The notes below the pieces were generated by a model. That model saw only the letters and a list, made by a program, of their open reading frames with translations, made no database searches and was not told the DNA's origin. Positions 24,695 through 32,660 of a DNA stretch of 64,000 bases are shown here, in pieces. Source of the DNA: Phycicoccus sp. Root101 (lineage in GTDB: Bacteria; Actinomycetota; Actinomycetes; Actinomycetales; Dermatophilaceae); the NCBI RefSeq assembly GCF_001426245.1, contig NZ_LMCM01000007.1:372001-436000 (forward strand), in the 5' to 3' direction. Numbering within the stretch: position 1 is the stretch's first letter; each line of letters begins with the position of its first letter. Position numbers and translations under genes: made by a program.

Positions 24695-25585
24695 TCACCG
24701 CCGCCCGGCGCGGTAGACGACGGAGGTGCGGCCCACCGTGATCCGGTCCCCGTCGGAGAGGCGTTGGCTGGAGATCCGCTCGCTGTTGACGAACGTGCCG
24801 TTCGTCGAGCCGAGGTCGCGGATGCTGGCGACGAGGTGCGGTCCGTCGTTGGTCACGCGGATCTCGCTGTGCCGCCGGGAGATGCCGGGGTCGTCGAGGA
24901 TGATGTCGGCGGCGTCGTCGCGACCGAGAACGGTCATCGCGCCCATGAGGGGGTAGCGCTCGCCGTCGACGTCGAGCCACGGCCGGTCGGCGGGGTTGAC
25001 CCGGCGGGGCGGAGCCGGTGGGGCGACCGGCGCCTGCGCCTGGGTTGCCTCGAGGCCGTCGTCGTCCGGGACCTGCCGCGCGGGGTGACCCTGAGGGCGA
25101 GCCGAGTGGGCCGGGGGTGAGACCGCGGCAGCCGCCTCAGCCTCGGAGTAGGGGCTGGGAGCCGACCCGGCGCCATACCCGCCGCTGCTGCGGCGACCGG
25201 GGGCGTCGCCGGGGCGACGGGCGGTCGAGGTGCGCAGGCGGAAGACCCCGGTCTCGAGGTCGTTGGCGCTCGCGAAGCTCACCTGCAACGGGCCGCCGGG
25301 CTGGTAGCGCTGCGACTCGGCGTGCTCCTGGGCGGCCGCGATGAGCTCGTTCTCGAGCTCCTCGTCGTACCCGCCGAGGCGGTCGTAGTCGGTGTCGGAG
25401 AGCTCCACCGTGTAGAGGTTCGGCACGATCGTGCGGCCGGGGCCGAGGATCGCGGCACGGTCGTCCATGGCCCGCCGGATCGCCGAGGCGATCTCCACGG
25501 GCTGGACCTCCGACTTGAAGGCGCGCGCAAAGGCACCGTTGACGGCACGCTCCAGGCGTTGCTCGACCCGGTCGAACAGTCCCAC
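24695..25585 (-). CDS. fhaA: DUF3662 and FHA-domain protein FhaA
   Basis: 296 residues, GTG at 25585 with AAGGAGG upstream. N-terminal DUF3662 domain (GLFDRVEQRLERAVNGAFARAF onwards to about 115), a low-complexity Pro/Ala/Ser middle, and a C-terminal FHA domain (about 210-296) with GRDDAADIILDDPGISRRHSEI and STNGTFVNS. In mycobacteria FhaA binds phosphorylated MviN and controls wall synthesis. First gene of the cluster, so its upstream gap (25586-25881) should contain the main promoter; repeats found there are listed separately. Confidence 0.95.
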   Translation of the reverse strand: MGLFDRVEQRLERAVNGAFARAFKSEVQPVEIASAIRRAMDDRAAILGPGRTIVPNLYTVELSDTDYDRLGGYDEELENELIAAAQEHAESQRYQPGGPLQVSFASANDLETGVFRLRTSTARRPGDAPGRRSSGGYGAGSAPSPYSEAEAAAAVSPPAHSARPQGHPARQVPDDDGLEATQAQAPVAPPAPPRRVNPADRPWLDVDGERYPLMGAMTVLGRDDAADIILDDPGISRRHSEIRVTNDGPHLVASIRDLGSTNGTFVNSERISSQRLSDGDRITVGRTSVVYRAGRR

Positions 25586-25699
25586 CGCTCGGCCTCCTTC
25601 GCTGACTGGCCCCTGATCGTAACCGGCTCGGCTGGCCGCGGCGCCCGCCGCGCCAGGCCGCCGCGCGGCGACCCAGCCAATCGCGACCAGCCACCCGAC

Positions 25700-25769
25700 G
25701 CAAAACGCCGGTTGCTCGGGGAAACGGAAGTTGCAGGCCGCAGTTTTGCCCAACATCCGCCGTTTTGCC
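25700..25769. repeat. GTTTTGC repeats upstream of the fhaA operon
   Basis: CCGCAGTTTTGCC (25738-25750) and CCGCCGTTTTGCC (25757-25769) are direct repeats, one mismatch, 19 bases apart. An inverted partial copy, GCAAAACGCCGG, lies at 25700-25711. They occupy the intergenic gap upstream of fhaA and before tRNA-Leu. AT-rich blocks like this are rare in this DNA; an operator role is possible but untested. Nothing else is visible in this 296-base gap. Confidence 0.4.
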
Positions 25770-25881
25770 GTGTCGCGCTCCCGGTGGCGTCGTGCCGTCG
25801 TCCTGCTCGACTCGACCGACAGCCGGGCCGGAACGAGCCGGTTTGGAGTTCCGGGCACCGATACAGCACACTGTTCACCGC

Positions 25882-25964
25882 GCGCGAGTGGCGGAACGGC
25901 AGACGCGCTGCGTTCAGGTCGCAGTGTCCGAAAGGGCGTGGGGGTTCAAATCCCCCCTCGCGCA
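25882..25964 (+). tRNA. tRNA-Leu (anticodon CAG)
   Basis: Class II tRNA. Acceptor GCGCGAG (25882-25888) pairs with CTCGCGC (25957-25963), discriminator A at 25964, CCA not encoded. Anticodon CAG at 25915-25917 in a TTCAGGT loop closed by CTGCG/CGCAG. A variable arm TGTCCGAAAGGGCGT and T-loop GGTTCAAATCC are present. Encoded 3' end differs from tRNA-Sec in this window, which carries CCA. Confidence 0.97.
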
Positions 25965-25972
25965 CGCAATGA

Positions 25973-26005
25973 CGAAGGGCCCCCGAGAATCTCGGGGGCC
26001 CTTCG
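25973..26005. terminator. Hairpin terminator after tRNA-Leu
   Basis: CGAAGGGCCCCCGAGA (25973-25988) is mirrored by TCTCGGGGGCCCTTCG (25990-26005), a near-perfect 33-base palindrome. It lies 8 bases after the tRNA and 17 before the stop of the converging methyltransferase gene, so it can serve both. Confidence 0.85.
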
Positions 26006-26022
26006 CCGTTCCGGTGCGGACC

Positions 26023-26817
26023 TCAGACGTGGACGGGCGGGGCGCTGCCGTCGCCACCGGCCGGCGTGTGCGGAGTCTTGAACCCGACCCACAGGTACGT
26101 CGGGATGATCGGCATCAGCGCACGGAACGATGCCCGCGGCAGCCTGGCCGCGAGTCCGGGGACGATGTCGCCACCGCTGTAGCGCTGCGGGTCGGCCAGG
26201 ACCGGCACCGTGTAGTCCCAGAGGTCGAACGCGTTCAGCAGCTGCTCGAGCGACCGCCGGGTCCGCAGCCGCTCGTAGTACTGGTCGCCCTTGCGGGTGA
26301 TCCGGACGTACGCGTCACCGGCCTTCGGCGGGAGCCACGACAGGAACGGCAGCCGGTGGTGTGGCTCGATGATCCCGAGGCGGTTGGCCAGGCCGAAGTA
26401 GGCCACACCGTCCGGGGACAGCACCCGGTGGATCTCGGCGACGACGGCGGCCGGGTCGACCACGTGCTCGTAGATGTGGTTGAGCACGACGACGTCGACG
26501 CTGTCGTCCTCGAACGGCAGGTGCTCTGCGTCGCTGAGGTGGAAGGTGACGTCGGCCCCGAACCGCTCCTTGGCCAGGGCGACGCCACCCTCGTCGATGT
26601 CGACCCCGTGGGTCGTGGCGCCGGCCTTCGCGAGCTCGTCGGCGATGTAGCCGGCCGAGCAACCGACGTCGAGCGCCGTCAGCCCGGTGAGGTCCGGCCG
26701 TCCGAGCGCGTGGCGCAGGACCGCGAGGATCTTCGCGGCCTTCTTCCGCCGCTTCTCCTCGTCGAGCATCGCCGCCATCTGCTGGGAGTAGTCGAGCTGC
26801 GGCTTGCGTTCGGCCAT
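26023..26817 (-). CDS. Class I SAM-dependent methyltransferase
   Basis: 264 residues. Methyltransferase 11/25-type fold: motif I LDVGCSAGYIADELA, acidic residue VDIDEGG after strand 2, motif LSDAEHLPFEDDSVDVVVLNHIYEHV, then EIHRVLSPDGVAYFGLAN. The N-terminus is charged and helical (EEKRRKKAAKILAVL). The final 100 residues form a substrate domain without a recognised signature. Substrate cannot be predicted. A hairpin separates it from the upstream aldo/keto reductase gene, so it has its own promoter. Confidence 0.9.
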   Translation of the reverse strand: MAERKPQLDYSQQMAAMLDEEKRRKKAAKILAVLRHALGRPDLTGLTALDVGCSAGYIADELAKAGATTHGVDIDEGGVALAKERFGADVTFHLSDAEHLPFEDDSVDVVVLNHIYEHVVDPAAVVAEIHRVLSPDGVAYFGLANRLGIIEPHHRLPFLSWLPPKAGDAYVRITRKGDQYYERLRTRRSLEQLLNAFDLWDYTVPVLADPQRYSGGDIVPGLAARLPRASFRALMPIIPTYLWVGFKTPHTPAGGDGSAPPVHV

Positions 26818-26887
26818 GGCCTGGCTCCGATCGTGGGGTGTGCGTCGGCGGACAACCTATCGGCGTGCGGTCGGTGCCCTGACCTCT

Positions 26888-26937
26888 CGAGTTTGAAGCC
26901 CCAGCGACACCATGGCGTCGCTGGGGCTTCAAACTCG
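26888..26937 (-). terminator. Long perfect hairpin after the aldo/keto reductase gene
   Basis: A 21-bp perfect stem (26888-26908 with 26917-26937; core TTTGAAGCCCCAGCGAC) around an 8-base loop ACCATGGC. It lies 45 bases beyond the reductase stop and upstream of the methyltransferase. Stem length and perfection suggest an efficient terminator or a transcript-stabilising hairpin. Confidence 0.8.
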
Positions 26938-26981
26938 CGGTCAGAGGGTCGCGCACAGATGGTCGCGGTCAGGGGCGGACG

Positions 26982-27845
26982 TCAGGCGTCGGCGTCCAGG
27001 GCCTTCAGCTCGTCGTCGGTCAGCTCCAGCTCGGCCGCCTTCACCGAGTCGGTGATGGACTCGGGCCGCGACGCCCCCGGGATCGGGATGACGACGTCGG
27101 ACAGCGAGAGCTCCCACGCCAGTGCCACCTGCTGCGGGCTCACGCCGTGGGCCTCCGCGACTGTGGCGAACGCCGAGTGGTTCGAACCCAGCTCGGAGGC
27201 GTTCGAGATGCCACCGAGCGGGCTCCACGGCAGGAACGCGATCCCGAGCTTCGCGCAGTGGTCGAGCTCGCCGCGGCTGGACAGGAACTTGGGCGAGAAC
27301 TGGTTCTGCACCGACACGAGCCGTCCGCCGAGGATCTCCTGGCTGAGGTCGATCTGCTCGATGTTCGCGTTCGAGATGCCGGCGCGGACGATGACCCCCT
27401 CGTCGAGCAGGTCGCGGATCGCGCCGACCGACTCGGCGTACGGCACGGACGGGTCCGGCCGGTGGAACTGATAGAGGCCGATCGCGTCGACCCCGAGCCG
27501 TCGTGCCGACTCCTTGACCGCGGACTTGAGGTGCTCGGGGCTCCCGTCCAGGGTCCACGAGCCGTCGCCGGGGCGGAGGTGGCCGCCCTTGGTGGCCACG
27601 AGGACCGACGAGCTGTCGCCGCCCCAGGACTTCAGGGCCCTGGCGATGAGCGACTCGTTGTGGCCCACCTCGTCGGCGTCGCGGTGGTACGCGTCGGCCG
27701 TGTCGATGAGGGTGACGCCGGCGTCGAGCGCGGCGTGGATGGTGCGGATCGAACGCTCCTCGTCCGGGCGGCCCTCGATGGACATGGGCATGCCGCCGAG
27801 TCCGATCGCGCTGACCTGGGTGTCGCCGAGTGTGCGCTGCTGCAT
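26982..27845 (-). CDS. Aldo/keto reductase
   Basis: 287 residues, (beta/alpha)8 NAD(P)H-dependent carbonyl reductase. Catalytic tetrad visible: Asp and Tyr in LIDTADAY, Lys in VATKGG, His in YQFHRPD. C-terminal cofactor-binding segment VIPIPGASRPESITDS. Similar to general stress or YajO-like members, but substrate not assignable. Monocistronic between a hairpin terminator and a 280-base divergent gap shared with the NYN protein gene. Confidence 0.93.
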   Translation of the reverse strand: MQQRTLGDTQVSAIGLGGMPMSIEGRPDEERSIRTIHAALDAGVTLIDTADAYHRDADEVGHNESLIARALKSWGGDSSSVLVATKGGHLRPGDGSWTLDGSPEHLKSAVKESARRLGVDAIGLYQFHRPDPSVPYAESVGAIRDLLDEGVIVRAGISNANIEQIDLSQEILGGRLVSVQNQFSPKFLSSRGELDHCAKLGIAFLPWSPLGGISNASELGSNHSAFATVAEAHGVSPQQVALAWELSLSDVVIPIPGASRPESITDSVKAAELELTDDELKALDADA

Positions 27846-28125
27846 GGGGGTCCTTCCGTGGGGATGGGGGGCCTCACCACGCTAGGTCGGTATGCCGCGT
27901 GGTGCCCACTCGAGGCACCGGACCACCCGCAGGAGCGTGGGACGCGTCAGACTGGTCGCGTGGGAGCACCCGATGGCGTCGAGTAGGGCCCGCAGGGCGA
28001 TGTCCGGCGAGGGACCGCCGCGCGAGCACGTCGCCGGAGGCGCCACCTCGCCGGACGAGACCCCTCGCCGGGCACCGCACGCGAGCCCCGACGCGGAGCC
28101 GGCCCGACGGCATACAGTCACGTCC

Positions 28126-28689
28126 ATGGTCGATGACGCGCAACGGACGACGTACGTGCTGGTGGACGGCGAGAACATCGACGCCACCCTCGGCACGTCG
28201 ATCCTGTCGCGTCGGCCCCAGCCGGACGAGCGCCCTCGGTGGGACCGCCTCAAGAACTTCGCCGAGGAGGAGTGGGGCCAGCCGGTCAAGGGACTGTTCT
28301 TCCTCGCGGCCAACGGCGACCTGCCGATGGGGTTCATCCAGGCGCTGCTGGCCATGGAGTACCGCCCGGTGCCGCTGTCGGGGCGTGCGCACGAGAAGGT
28401 CGTCGACATCGCCATCCAGCGGACCCTCGACGCGCTCGCCGACCGCAACGCCGACGTCATGCTGGTCAGCCACGACAGCGACTTCGTACCGCAGCTCGGC
28501 AAGCTCTGCGACGGCCGCAAGGTGGGGCTCGTCGGGTTCCTCGAGTTCCGCAGCAAGGCGTTCGTCGAGCTCGAGTCACGGGGCCTGGAGTTCTTCGACC
28601 TCGAGTACGACGTCGACGCGTTCACCGCACGCCTGCCGCGTGTCCGGGTCATCCCGATCGACGAGTTCGACCCGTTCGAGTTCATCTGA
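28126..28689 (+). CDS. NYN-domain (LabA/DUF88-like) putative ribonuclease
   Basis: 187 residues. PIN-like fold: YVLVDGENID near the N-terminus and ADVMLVSHDSDFVPQLGKL carry conserved acidic metal ligands, and HEKVVDIAIQRTLDAL is the usual middle block. NYN proteins are single-strand RNases acting in RNA processing. ATG at 28126 is chosen because the conserved strand starts ten residues later; the 78-codon upstream extension is Arg/Pro-rich. The C-terminus (PIDEFDPFEFI) is acidic. No partner gene adjacent. Confidence 0.88.
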   Translation: MVDDAQRTTYVLVDGENIDATLGTSILSRRPQPDERPRWDRLKNFAEEEWGQPVKGLFFLAANGDLPMGFIQALLAMEYRPVPLSGRAHEKVVDIAIQRTLDALADRNADVMLVSHDSDFVPQLGKLCDGRKVGLVGFLEFRSKAFVELESRGLEFFDLEYDVDAFTARLPRVRVIPIDEFDPFEFI

Positions 28690-28697
28690 GCCGGAGC

Positions 28698-28715
28698 CGG
28701 TCGCGCCTTCGACCG
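28698..28715. terminator. Short hairpin between converging genes
   Basis: CGGTCG (28698-28703) pairs with CGACCG (28710-28715) around a 6-base loop, between the NYN gene stop and the deaminase stop. Modest stem, no T tract. Confidence 0.4.
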
Positions 28716-28726
28716 CGGGCAGCCGC

Positions 28727-29230
28727 CTAGGAGGCGTGTCGCGTGGCGAACGCCTCGTGTAGCGCGCGGACCTCGTCCGTCAGCTCGGGGGCCGGTCCGG
28801 CGACCACGACCCCGGGCGCGACGTCCTGCACGGGCAGGGGCGTGACCGGGCCGGCGGGAAGTCCCCACCCACGGCGCCAACCCACGAGCTGGGCGGTGGA
28901 CGCGGCATACGCGATGCGCCCCAGGCCCACCCACGCATGGGCAGCGGCGCACATGGGGCAGTGCTCGCCGGAGGTGTAGACGGTGGCGGTGGCGCGCTCG
29001 GCGGGGGTGAGGGTGGTCGCGGCGAGGCGGGCCAGCTCGAGCTCGGGGTGACGGGTGTCGTCACCGGTGGTCTGCTCGCGGTTGCGGTCCTCGGCGACGA
29101 CGCGGCCGTCCGCGGTGACCAGGGCCGAGCCGAACGGTCCGTCGCCGGCCTCGAGGGCCTCGCGGGCGAGCTCCACGCAGCGACGCAGGTGGCGCAGGTC
29201 GTCCTCGGTCAGGTCGCTCCCCAGGGTCAT
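28727..29230 (-). CDS. Cytidine/deoxycytidylate-type nucleoside deaminase
   Basis: 167 residues. Zinc deaminase fold with HPELELARL (zinc His and catalytic Glu) and EHCPMCAAAHAW (two zinc Cys). The N-terminal DGPFGSALV block matches guanine-deaminase/TadA-like enzymes. It lacks the strict HAE motif of TadA, so base deamination of free nucleobases or nucleosides is likelier than tRNA editing. Not adjacent to a salvage operon. Same strand as the following hypothetical gene, separated by 33 bases. Confidence 0.9.
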   Translation of the reverse strand: MTLGSDLTEDDLRHLRRCVELAREALEAGDGPFGSALVTADGRVVAEDRNREQTTGDDTRHPELELARLAATTLTPAERATATVYTSGEHCPMCAAAHAWVGLGRIAYAASTAQLVGWRRGWGLPAGPVTPLPVQDVAPGVVVAGPAPELTDEVRALHEAFATRHAS

Positions 29231-29263
29231 GGACCCATGGTGGCCGATCTGCGAGGGAATCGG

Positions 29264-29767
29264 TCAGATCCGGCCGGTGGTGATCCAGGCGCAGGCGCGG
29301 TGGACGGCGTCCCAGGGGTCGGTGCCGAGCTCGACGGTGAACCGCCGGACGTGGGCCTGCGGGTCGGTGAGGACCGCGGTCCACGCGTGACCGCGGGCAC
29401 CGATGGTGAGGACGGCGCGGCGCAGGAGGGTGCAGGAGGCGATGTCGACGGTCATGGCGCCGCCGTTGCCGAGCTCGCGGCGCATCGAGAACGCGTGGCC
29501 GTCGATGATGTCGGTGCACCGGGCCGCCTCCGCGGCACGGGACCGGGCCCGGTCGTACTCGGCCTGGGTGACGTTGCCGAACGACAGGGCGAGGGCGGAG
29601 CGGGCGGCGGTCAGGCCGACCACGGTGCGGGCGCGACCGGCGTCCTCGCGGGCCGCCTCGCAGGCCATCCAGGTGCGGGTGACGTCGGCGGCAAGCGCCT
29701 CGCGCATGCCGGGTGCTGCGTGGGCGACATACCAGGCGTTGTCGTAGATGCGCTCGATGACGGTCAT
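29264..29767 (-). CDS. Hypothetical protein
   Basis: 167 residues from ATG at 29767, preceded by GGAGGAGG at a normal distance. Mixed alpha/beta composition; N-terminal half helical (MTVIERIYDNAWYVAHAAPGMREAL), with DVTRTWMACEAAREDAGRARTV and a C-terminal strand set (AWTAVLTDPQAHVRRFTVELGTDPWDAVHRACAWI). No family recognised and no membrane segment. Stands alone. Confidence 0.65.
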   Translation of the reverse strand: MTVIERIYDNAWYVAHAAPGMREALAADVTRTWMACEAAREDAGRARTVVGLTAARSALALSFGNVTQAEYDRARSRAAEAARCTDIIDGHAFSMRRELGNGGAMTVDIASCTLLRRAVLTIGARGHAWTAVLTDPQAHVRRFTVELGTDPWDAVHRACAWITTGRI

Positions 29768-30180
29768 GGCGAGTCCTCCTCCACCGCTGACGGTGGCTGT
29801 AGCTGGGTGCCGGGGGAGTGTCTGGCGGACCGTTCCGGCAAGGTCAATCGTCGCCGTCGGGGCTCGTTCACACATCCGTCGTGGGATGGCGAACGATCTC
29901 CACCACGTGGCGTAGCCGTCGAGCCCGTCTTCCTCGGTTTGCCCGTGGAGACGTTCGACGGCTGCCGTGGGGCCCTCCACCAGAAGGACGCCCACCCGCG
30001 ACGGTCGGCTGGACGCCCTCGACGAACCGGTGGACCGCCCTCCTGCGCTCGGCCACGATCCGCAGCCGAACGGATGACCTGTCCCGGGAACCGGTCTGGA
30101 TCTGGCGCACGCCGTCCGGTGGGCGCATAGTGAGGGTGACCCGCGGGGCAGGCCCGCCGGTCAGTCGCCCTGGAGGCGCC
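29768..30180. other. 413-base intergenic gap
   Basis: No convincing gene on either strand: frames here are Arg/Pro-rich and end or begin inside real genes. A small hairpin CCACCG/CGGTGG lies near 29778-29793, just before the ATG of the minus-strand gene, and GGAGG precedes the ATG of the plus-strand gene at 30181. It should hold two divergent promoters, but none can be identified with confidence. Confidence 0.5.
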
Positions 30181-30987
30181 ATGAAGGCCACCACGCCGTC
30201 CCTCACCCTCCCCGACGTCGTGCCGGTGCTCTCCTCCGGGAAGCACCGCAACCCGCGCAAGGGCGCCTGCTTCATGGAGATGGCGTCGTACCTCGCCGGC
30301 GAGCGGTGGAGCGACCACCCCGAGTGCACGCACCCGCTGCTGGCGTCCCTGGCCCGGCTCGTCAACGACTCGCTCACCGACCACGACCGCCCCCGGATCG
30401 TCGGCCTCATCCCCGACGTCGTGGGCATCACCGGGACCGCCCTGGAGCTCGACGTCGCGATCGCCGTGCGAGCCGGTGCCGCAGCCCTCCCGATCGCCCC
30501 GCTCATACGGCAGAACGCCCTGGCCGTGGGGCTGCTGACCTGCCGCCGCCTCGCCGCCGACCTGCCCACGGACGGCCTGCCGCCGGCCGGGCTCGCCCCG
30601 GCCACCCAGGGCGCCGGGGCCCAGGGCGACGGGGCCACCCAGGGCACCGGGGCCGCCCGGGCCACCACCGGGCACGCCGACCTGGTCGCGCTGTGCGACG
30701 CCGCCCTCGAGGCGACCCCGGACGCCCACGCGTGGGCGCTGCGGTTCGGCAAGGACGGGCAGGTCAGCGAGCGGACGTTCCGGCGCCAGACCGCCCCCCA
30801 CCTGGTGGCGTATGCCGTCGAGGGCATCGCCGTCGCGTGCGTGGACGACGTGCCGGCACGCCTGGTCGGCCTGCTGTCGGCGACCATCCACGACACCGCC
30901 CGCCGTGCCGACCGGCTCGCTGCCGCCCCGGTCGGGACCTCGCCCTCCCAGCCACGCCTCGAGCGCATCCGCTCCCTCGTGCGCTGA
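30181..30987 (+). CDS. Conserved actinobacterial hypothetical protein
   Basis: 268 residues, ATG with GGAGG upstream. Begins with SSGKHRNPRKGACFMEMASYLAGERWSDHPECTHPLLASLARLVNDSLTD, a block I recognise as recurrent in actinobacterial hypothetical proteins but cannot name. Two helical segments (LELDVAIAVRAGAAALPIAP) and a Gly/Ala/Thr-rich insertion (about 140-160) follow. No signal peptide. The Cys/His-containing N-terminal block might bind metal. Followed by a hairpin. Confidence 0.8.
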   Translation: MKATTPSLTLPDVVPVLSSGKHRNPRKGACFMEMASYLAGERWSDHPECTHPLLASLARLVNDSLTDHDRPRIVGLIPDVVGITGTALELDVAIAVRAGAAALPIAPLIRQNALAVGLLTCRRLAADLPTDGLPPAGLAPATQGAGAQGDGATQGTGAARATTGHADLVALCDAALEATPDAHAWALRFGKDGQVSERTFRRQTAPHLVAYAVEGIAVACVDDVPARLVGLLSATIHDTARRADRLAAAPVGTSPSQPRLERIRSLVR

Positions 30988-30988
30988 C

Positions 30989-31009
30989 CCGACCGCCCCC
31001 ACCGGTCGG
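30989..31009 (+). terminator. Hairpin terminator
   Basis: CCGACCG (30989-30995) pairs with CGGTCGG (31003-31009) across a 7-base loop, directly after the stop codon of the preceding gene. Isolates it from the FAD oxidoreductase promoter. Confidence 0.5.
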
Positions 31010-31054
31010 CCGGGCGTCGGGCCCGTCCTCCCTGACAAGGGGCGCGCCGTCGTA

Positions 31055-31084
31055 CCCCTAGTCGTCCCCAAGTCGTGCTCAAGC
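31055..31084 (+). promoter_or_regulatory. Triple 11-bp tandem repeat, candidate SARP operator (FAD oxidoreductase promoter)
   Basis: CCCCTAGT (31055), CCCCAAGT (31066) and GCTCAAGC (31077) recur at exactly 11-bp spacing, 52 bases before the ATG at 31137. A further element GCCGCAGGCTG follows at 31090-31100. The same layout is found before the MMPL gene. SARP regulators bind direct heptamer repeats on one DNA face, and a SARP gene is encoded between the two promoters. Operator function is inferred. Confidence 0.65.
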
Positions 31085-31136
31085 GCTCGGCCGCAGGCTG
31101 CTCACCACAGTCACAGCGGATCAAGGAGCACGCACC

Positions 31137-32552
31137 ATGAGCATCACCACCACCGTCACCGAGCAGCGCGGTTCGTCACTGCGGGACGCCTGCCCCCAGG
31201 GCCTCCACCTGCCCGGCGACCCCGGCTACGACGCGGCGCGGATGCCGTGGAACGTGGCCATCGACCAGCGCCCGGCTGCGCTGGTGACCCCACGCACGGT
31301 GGCCGAGGTCCAGGCCGCCGTGCGGGCCGCAGCGGCCGCGGGGCTGCGGGTCGCCCCGCAGAGCACGGGGCACAACGCCGGCCCACTCGTCGCCCAGGGG
31401 CTGGACGACGTCGTGGTCCTGCGGACGTCGGAGATGACCGGCGTCCACGTCGACGCCGCCCGCAAGGTGGCGCGGGTCGAGGGCGGCGCCCTGTGGCTGC
31501 ACGCCACGGAGGCTGCCGGTGACCACGGCCTGGCGGCGCTGCACGGCAGCTCGCCGGACGTCGGGATCGCCGGGTACTCCCTCGGCGGCGGCATCGGCTG
31601 GTACGCCCGCAAGCTCGGCCTGGCCACCAACAGCCTGCTCGCCGTCGAGCTGGTCACCGCCGACGGGGAACACGTGCGCGCCAGTGCGAGCGAGAACCCC
31701 GACCTGTTCTGGGCGCTGCGTGGTGGCGGTGGCAGCTTCGGCGTCGTCACCGCCCTCGAGTTCCGGCTCTACGACATCGCGACGGCCTACGCCGGCATGC
31801 TCGTCTGGGACGTCTCCCGGGCCGAGGCGGTGCTGCGCCGCTGGGTCGACTGGTCGGCCGGCGCCCCGGACGAGGTCACCACGTCGTTCCGGGTGCTCAA
31901 CCTCCCGCCGCTCCCCGACATCCCGGCGCCGCTGCGCGGCCGGTCGGTCGTGGTGGTCGACGGCGCCGTCCTCGGTGCTGACCACGAGGCCGAGGGGGTG
32001 CTGGCCGACCTCCGGTCGCTGACTCCCGAGATCGACACCTTCGCCCGGGTCCCGGCGCGGTCCCTGGTGCGCCTGCACATGGACCCGGAGGGCCCGACGC
32101 CGACGGTCTCGGACTCGACGATGCTCGCGGAGCTGCCACCCGAGGGGATCGACGCGTTCCTCGGCGAGGTGGGTCCGGGATCGTCCTCGTCGCTGCTGCT
32201 GGCGGAGCTGCGCCAGCTCGGGGGCGCGCTCGGGCGCGACCACGAGGGCGGCGGGGCCCTGAAGCGCCTCGAGGGTGCGTTCGTCGCGTTCGGTGCCGCG
32301 ATCGCGGCCACCCCCGAGCTGGCTGCCCAGGGGGAGCACGACGCGCACCGCCTGACCAAGGCGCTCTCGCCGTGGTCGAACGGCCGCAGCTACCTCAACT
32401 TCGCCGAGAACGCCGTCGACCCGAGGTCGGGCTACGACGAGCGGACGTGGCTGCAGCTGAAGGGAATCCGCTCCGCGGTCGACCCCCACGGCGTGTTCGT
32501 GGGCAACCACCGCATACCGCGTCTCGTGGAGAACCTGCGCGTCACGGACTGA
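31137..32552 (+). CDS. FAD-binding (BBE-type) oxidoreductase
   Basis: 471 residues. Berberine-bridge-enzyme/PCMH-type flavoprotein. The FAD His is in VAPQSTGHNAGPL, and VGIAGYSLGGGIGWYARKLG is the flavin-binding loop; the second, Cys-type attachment site is absent, so one covalent bond is expected. A C-terminal BBE-like segment (RSYLNFAENAVDP) closes the fold. Oxidises an alcohol, sugar or secondary metabolite; substrate unknown. AAGGAG lies upstream of the ATG. Next to a SARP regulator whose candidate operator sits in its promoter. Confidence 0.93.
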   Translation: MSITTTVTEQRGSSLRDACPQGLHLPGDPGYDAARMPWNVAIDQRPAALVTPRTVAEVQAAVRAAAAAGLRVAPQSTGHNAGPLVAQGLDDVVVLRTSEMTGVHVDAARKVARVEGGALWLHATEAAGDHGLAALHGSSPDVGIAGYSLGGGIGWYARKLGLATNSLLAVELVTADGEHVRASASENPDLFWALRGGGGSFGVVTALEFRLYDIATAYAGMLVWDVSRAEAVLRRWVDWSAGAPDEVTTSFRVLNLPPLPDIPAPLRGRSVVVVDGAVLGADHEAEGVLADLRSLTPEIDTFARVPARSLVRLHMDPEGPTPTVSDSTMLAELPPEGIDAFLGEVGPGSSSSLLLAELRQLGGALGRDHEGGGALKRLEGAFVAFGAAIAATPELAAQGEHDAHRLTKALSPWSNGRSYLNFAENAVDPRSGYDERTWLQLKGIRSAVDPHGVFVGNHRIPRLVENLRVTD

Positions 32553-32564
32553 CACCGCCACCGG

Positions 32565-32593
32565 GCGCCCCCGTCCACCGTGGACGGGGGCGC
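32565..32593 (+). terminator. Perfect hairpin terminator after the FAD oxidoreductase
   Basis: GCGCCCCCGTCCAC (32565-32578) is mirrored by GTGGACGGGGGCGC (32580-32593). It begins 12 bases after the stop and separates the oxidoreductase from the SARP gene. Confidence 0.8.
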
Positions 32594-32660
32594 TGACGCA
32601 CGCCCGCCTGCGCAGAAAGGACGAGTGTCCGAGGGCGGTCCGGCCCCTATCCTCGGTCGG

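Noticed and set aside
29818-30180. Plus-strand frame before the hypothetical gene at 30181
   Set aside because: Arg/Pro/Trp-rich, no ribosome site, and the real start has GGAGG directly upstream.
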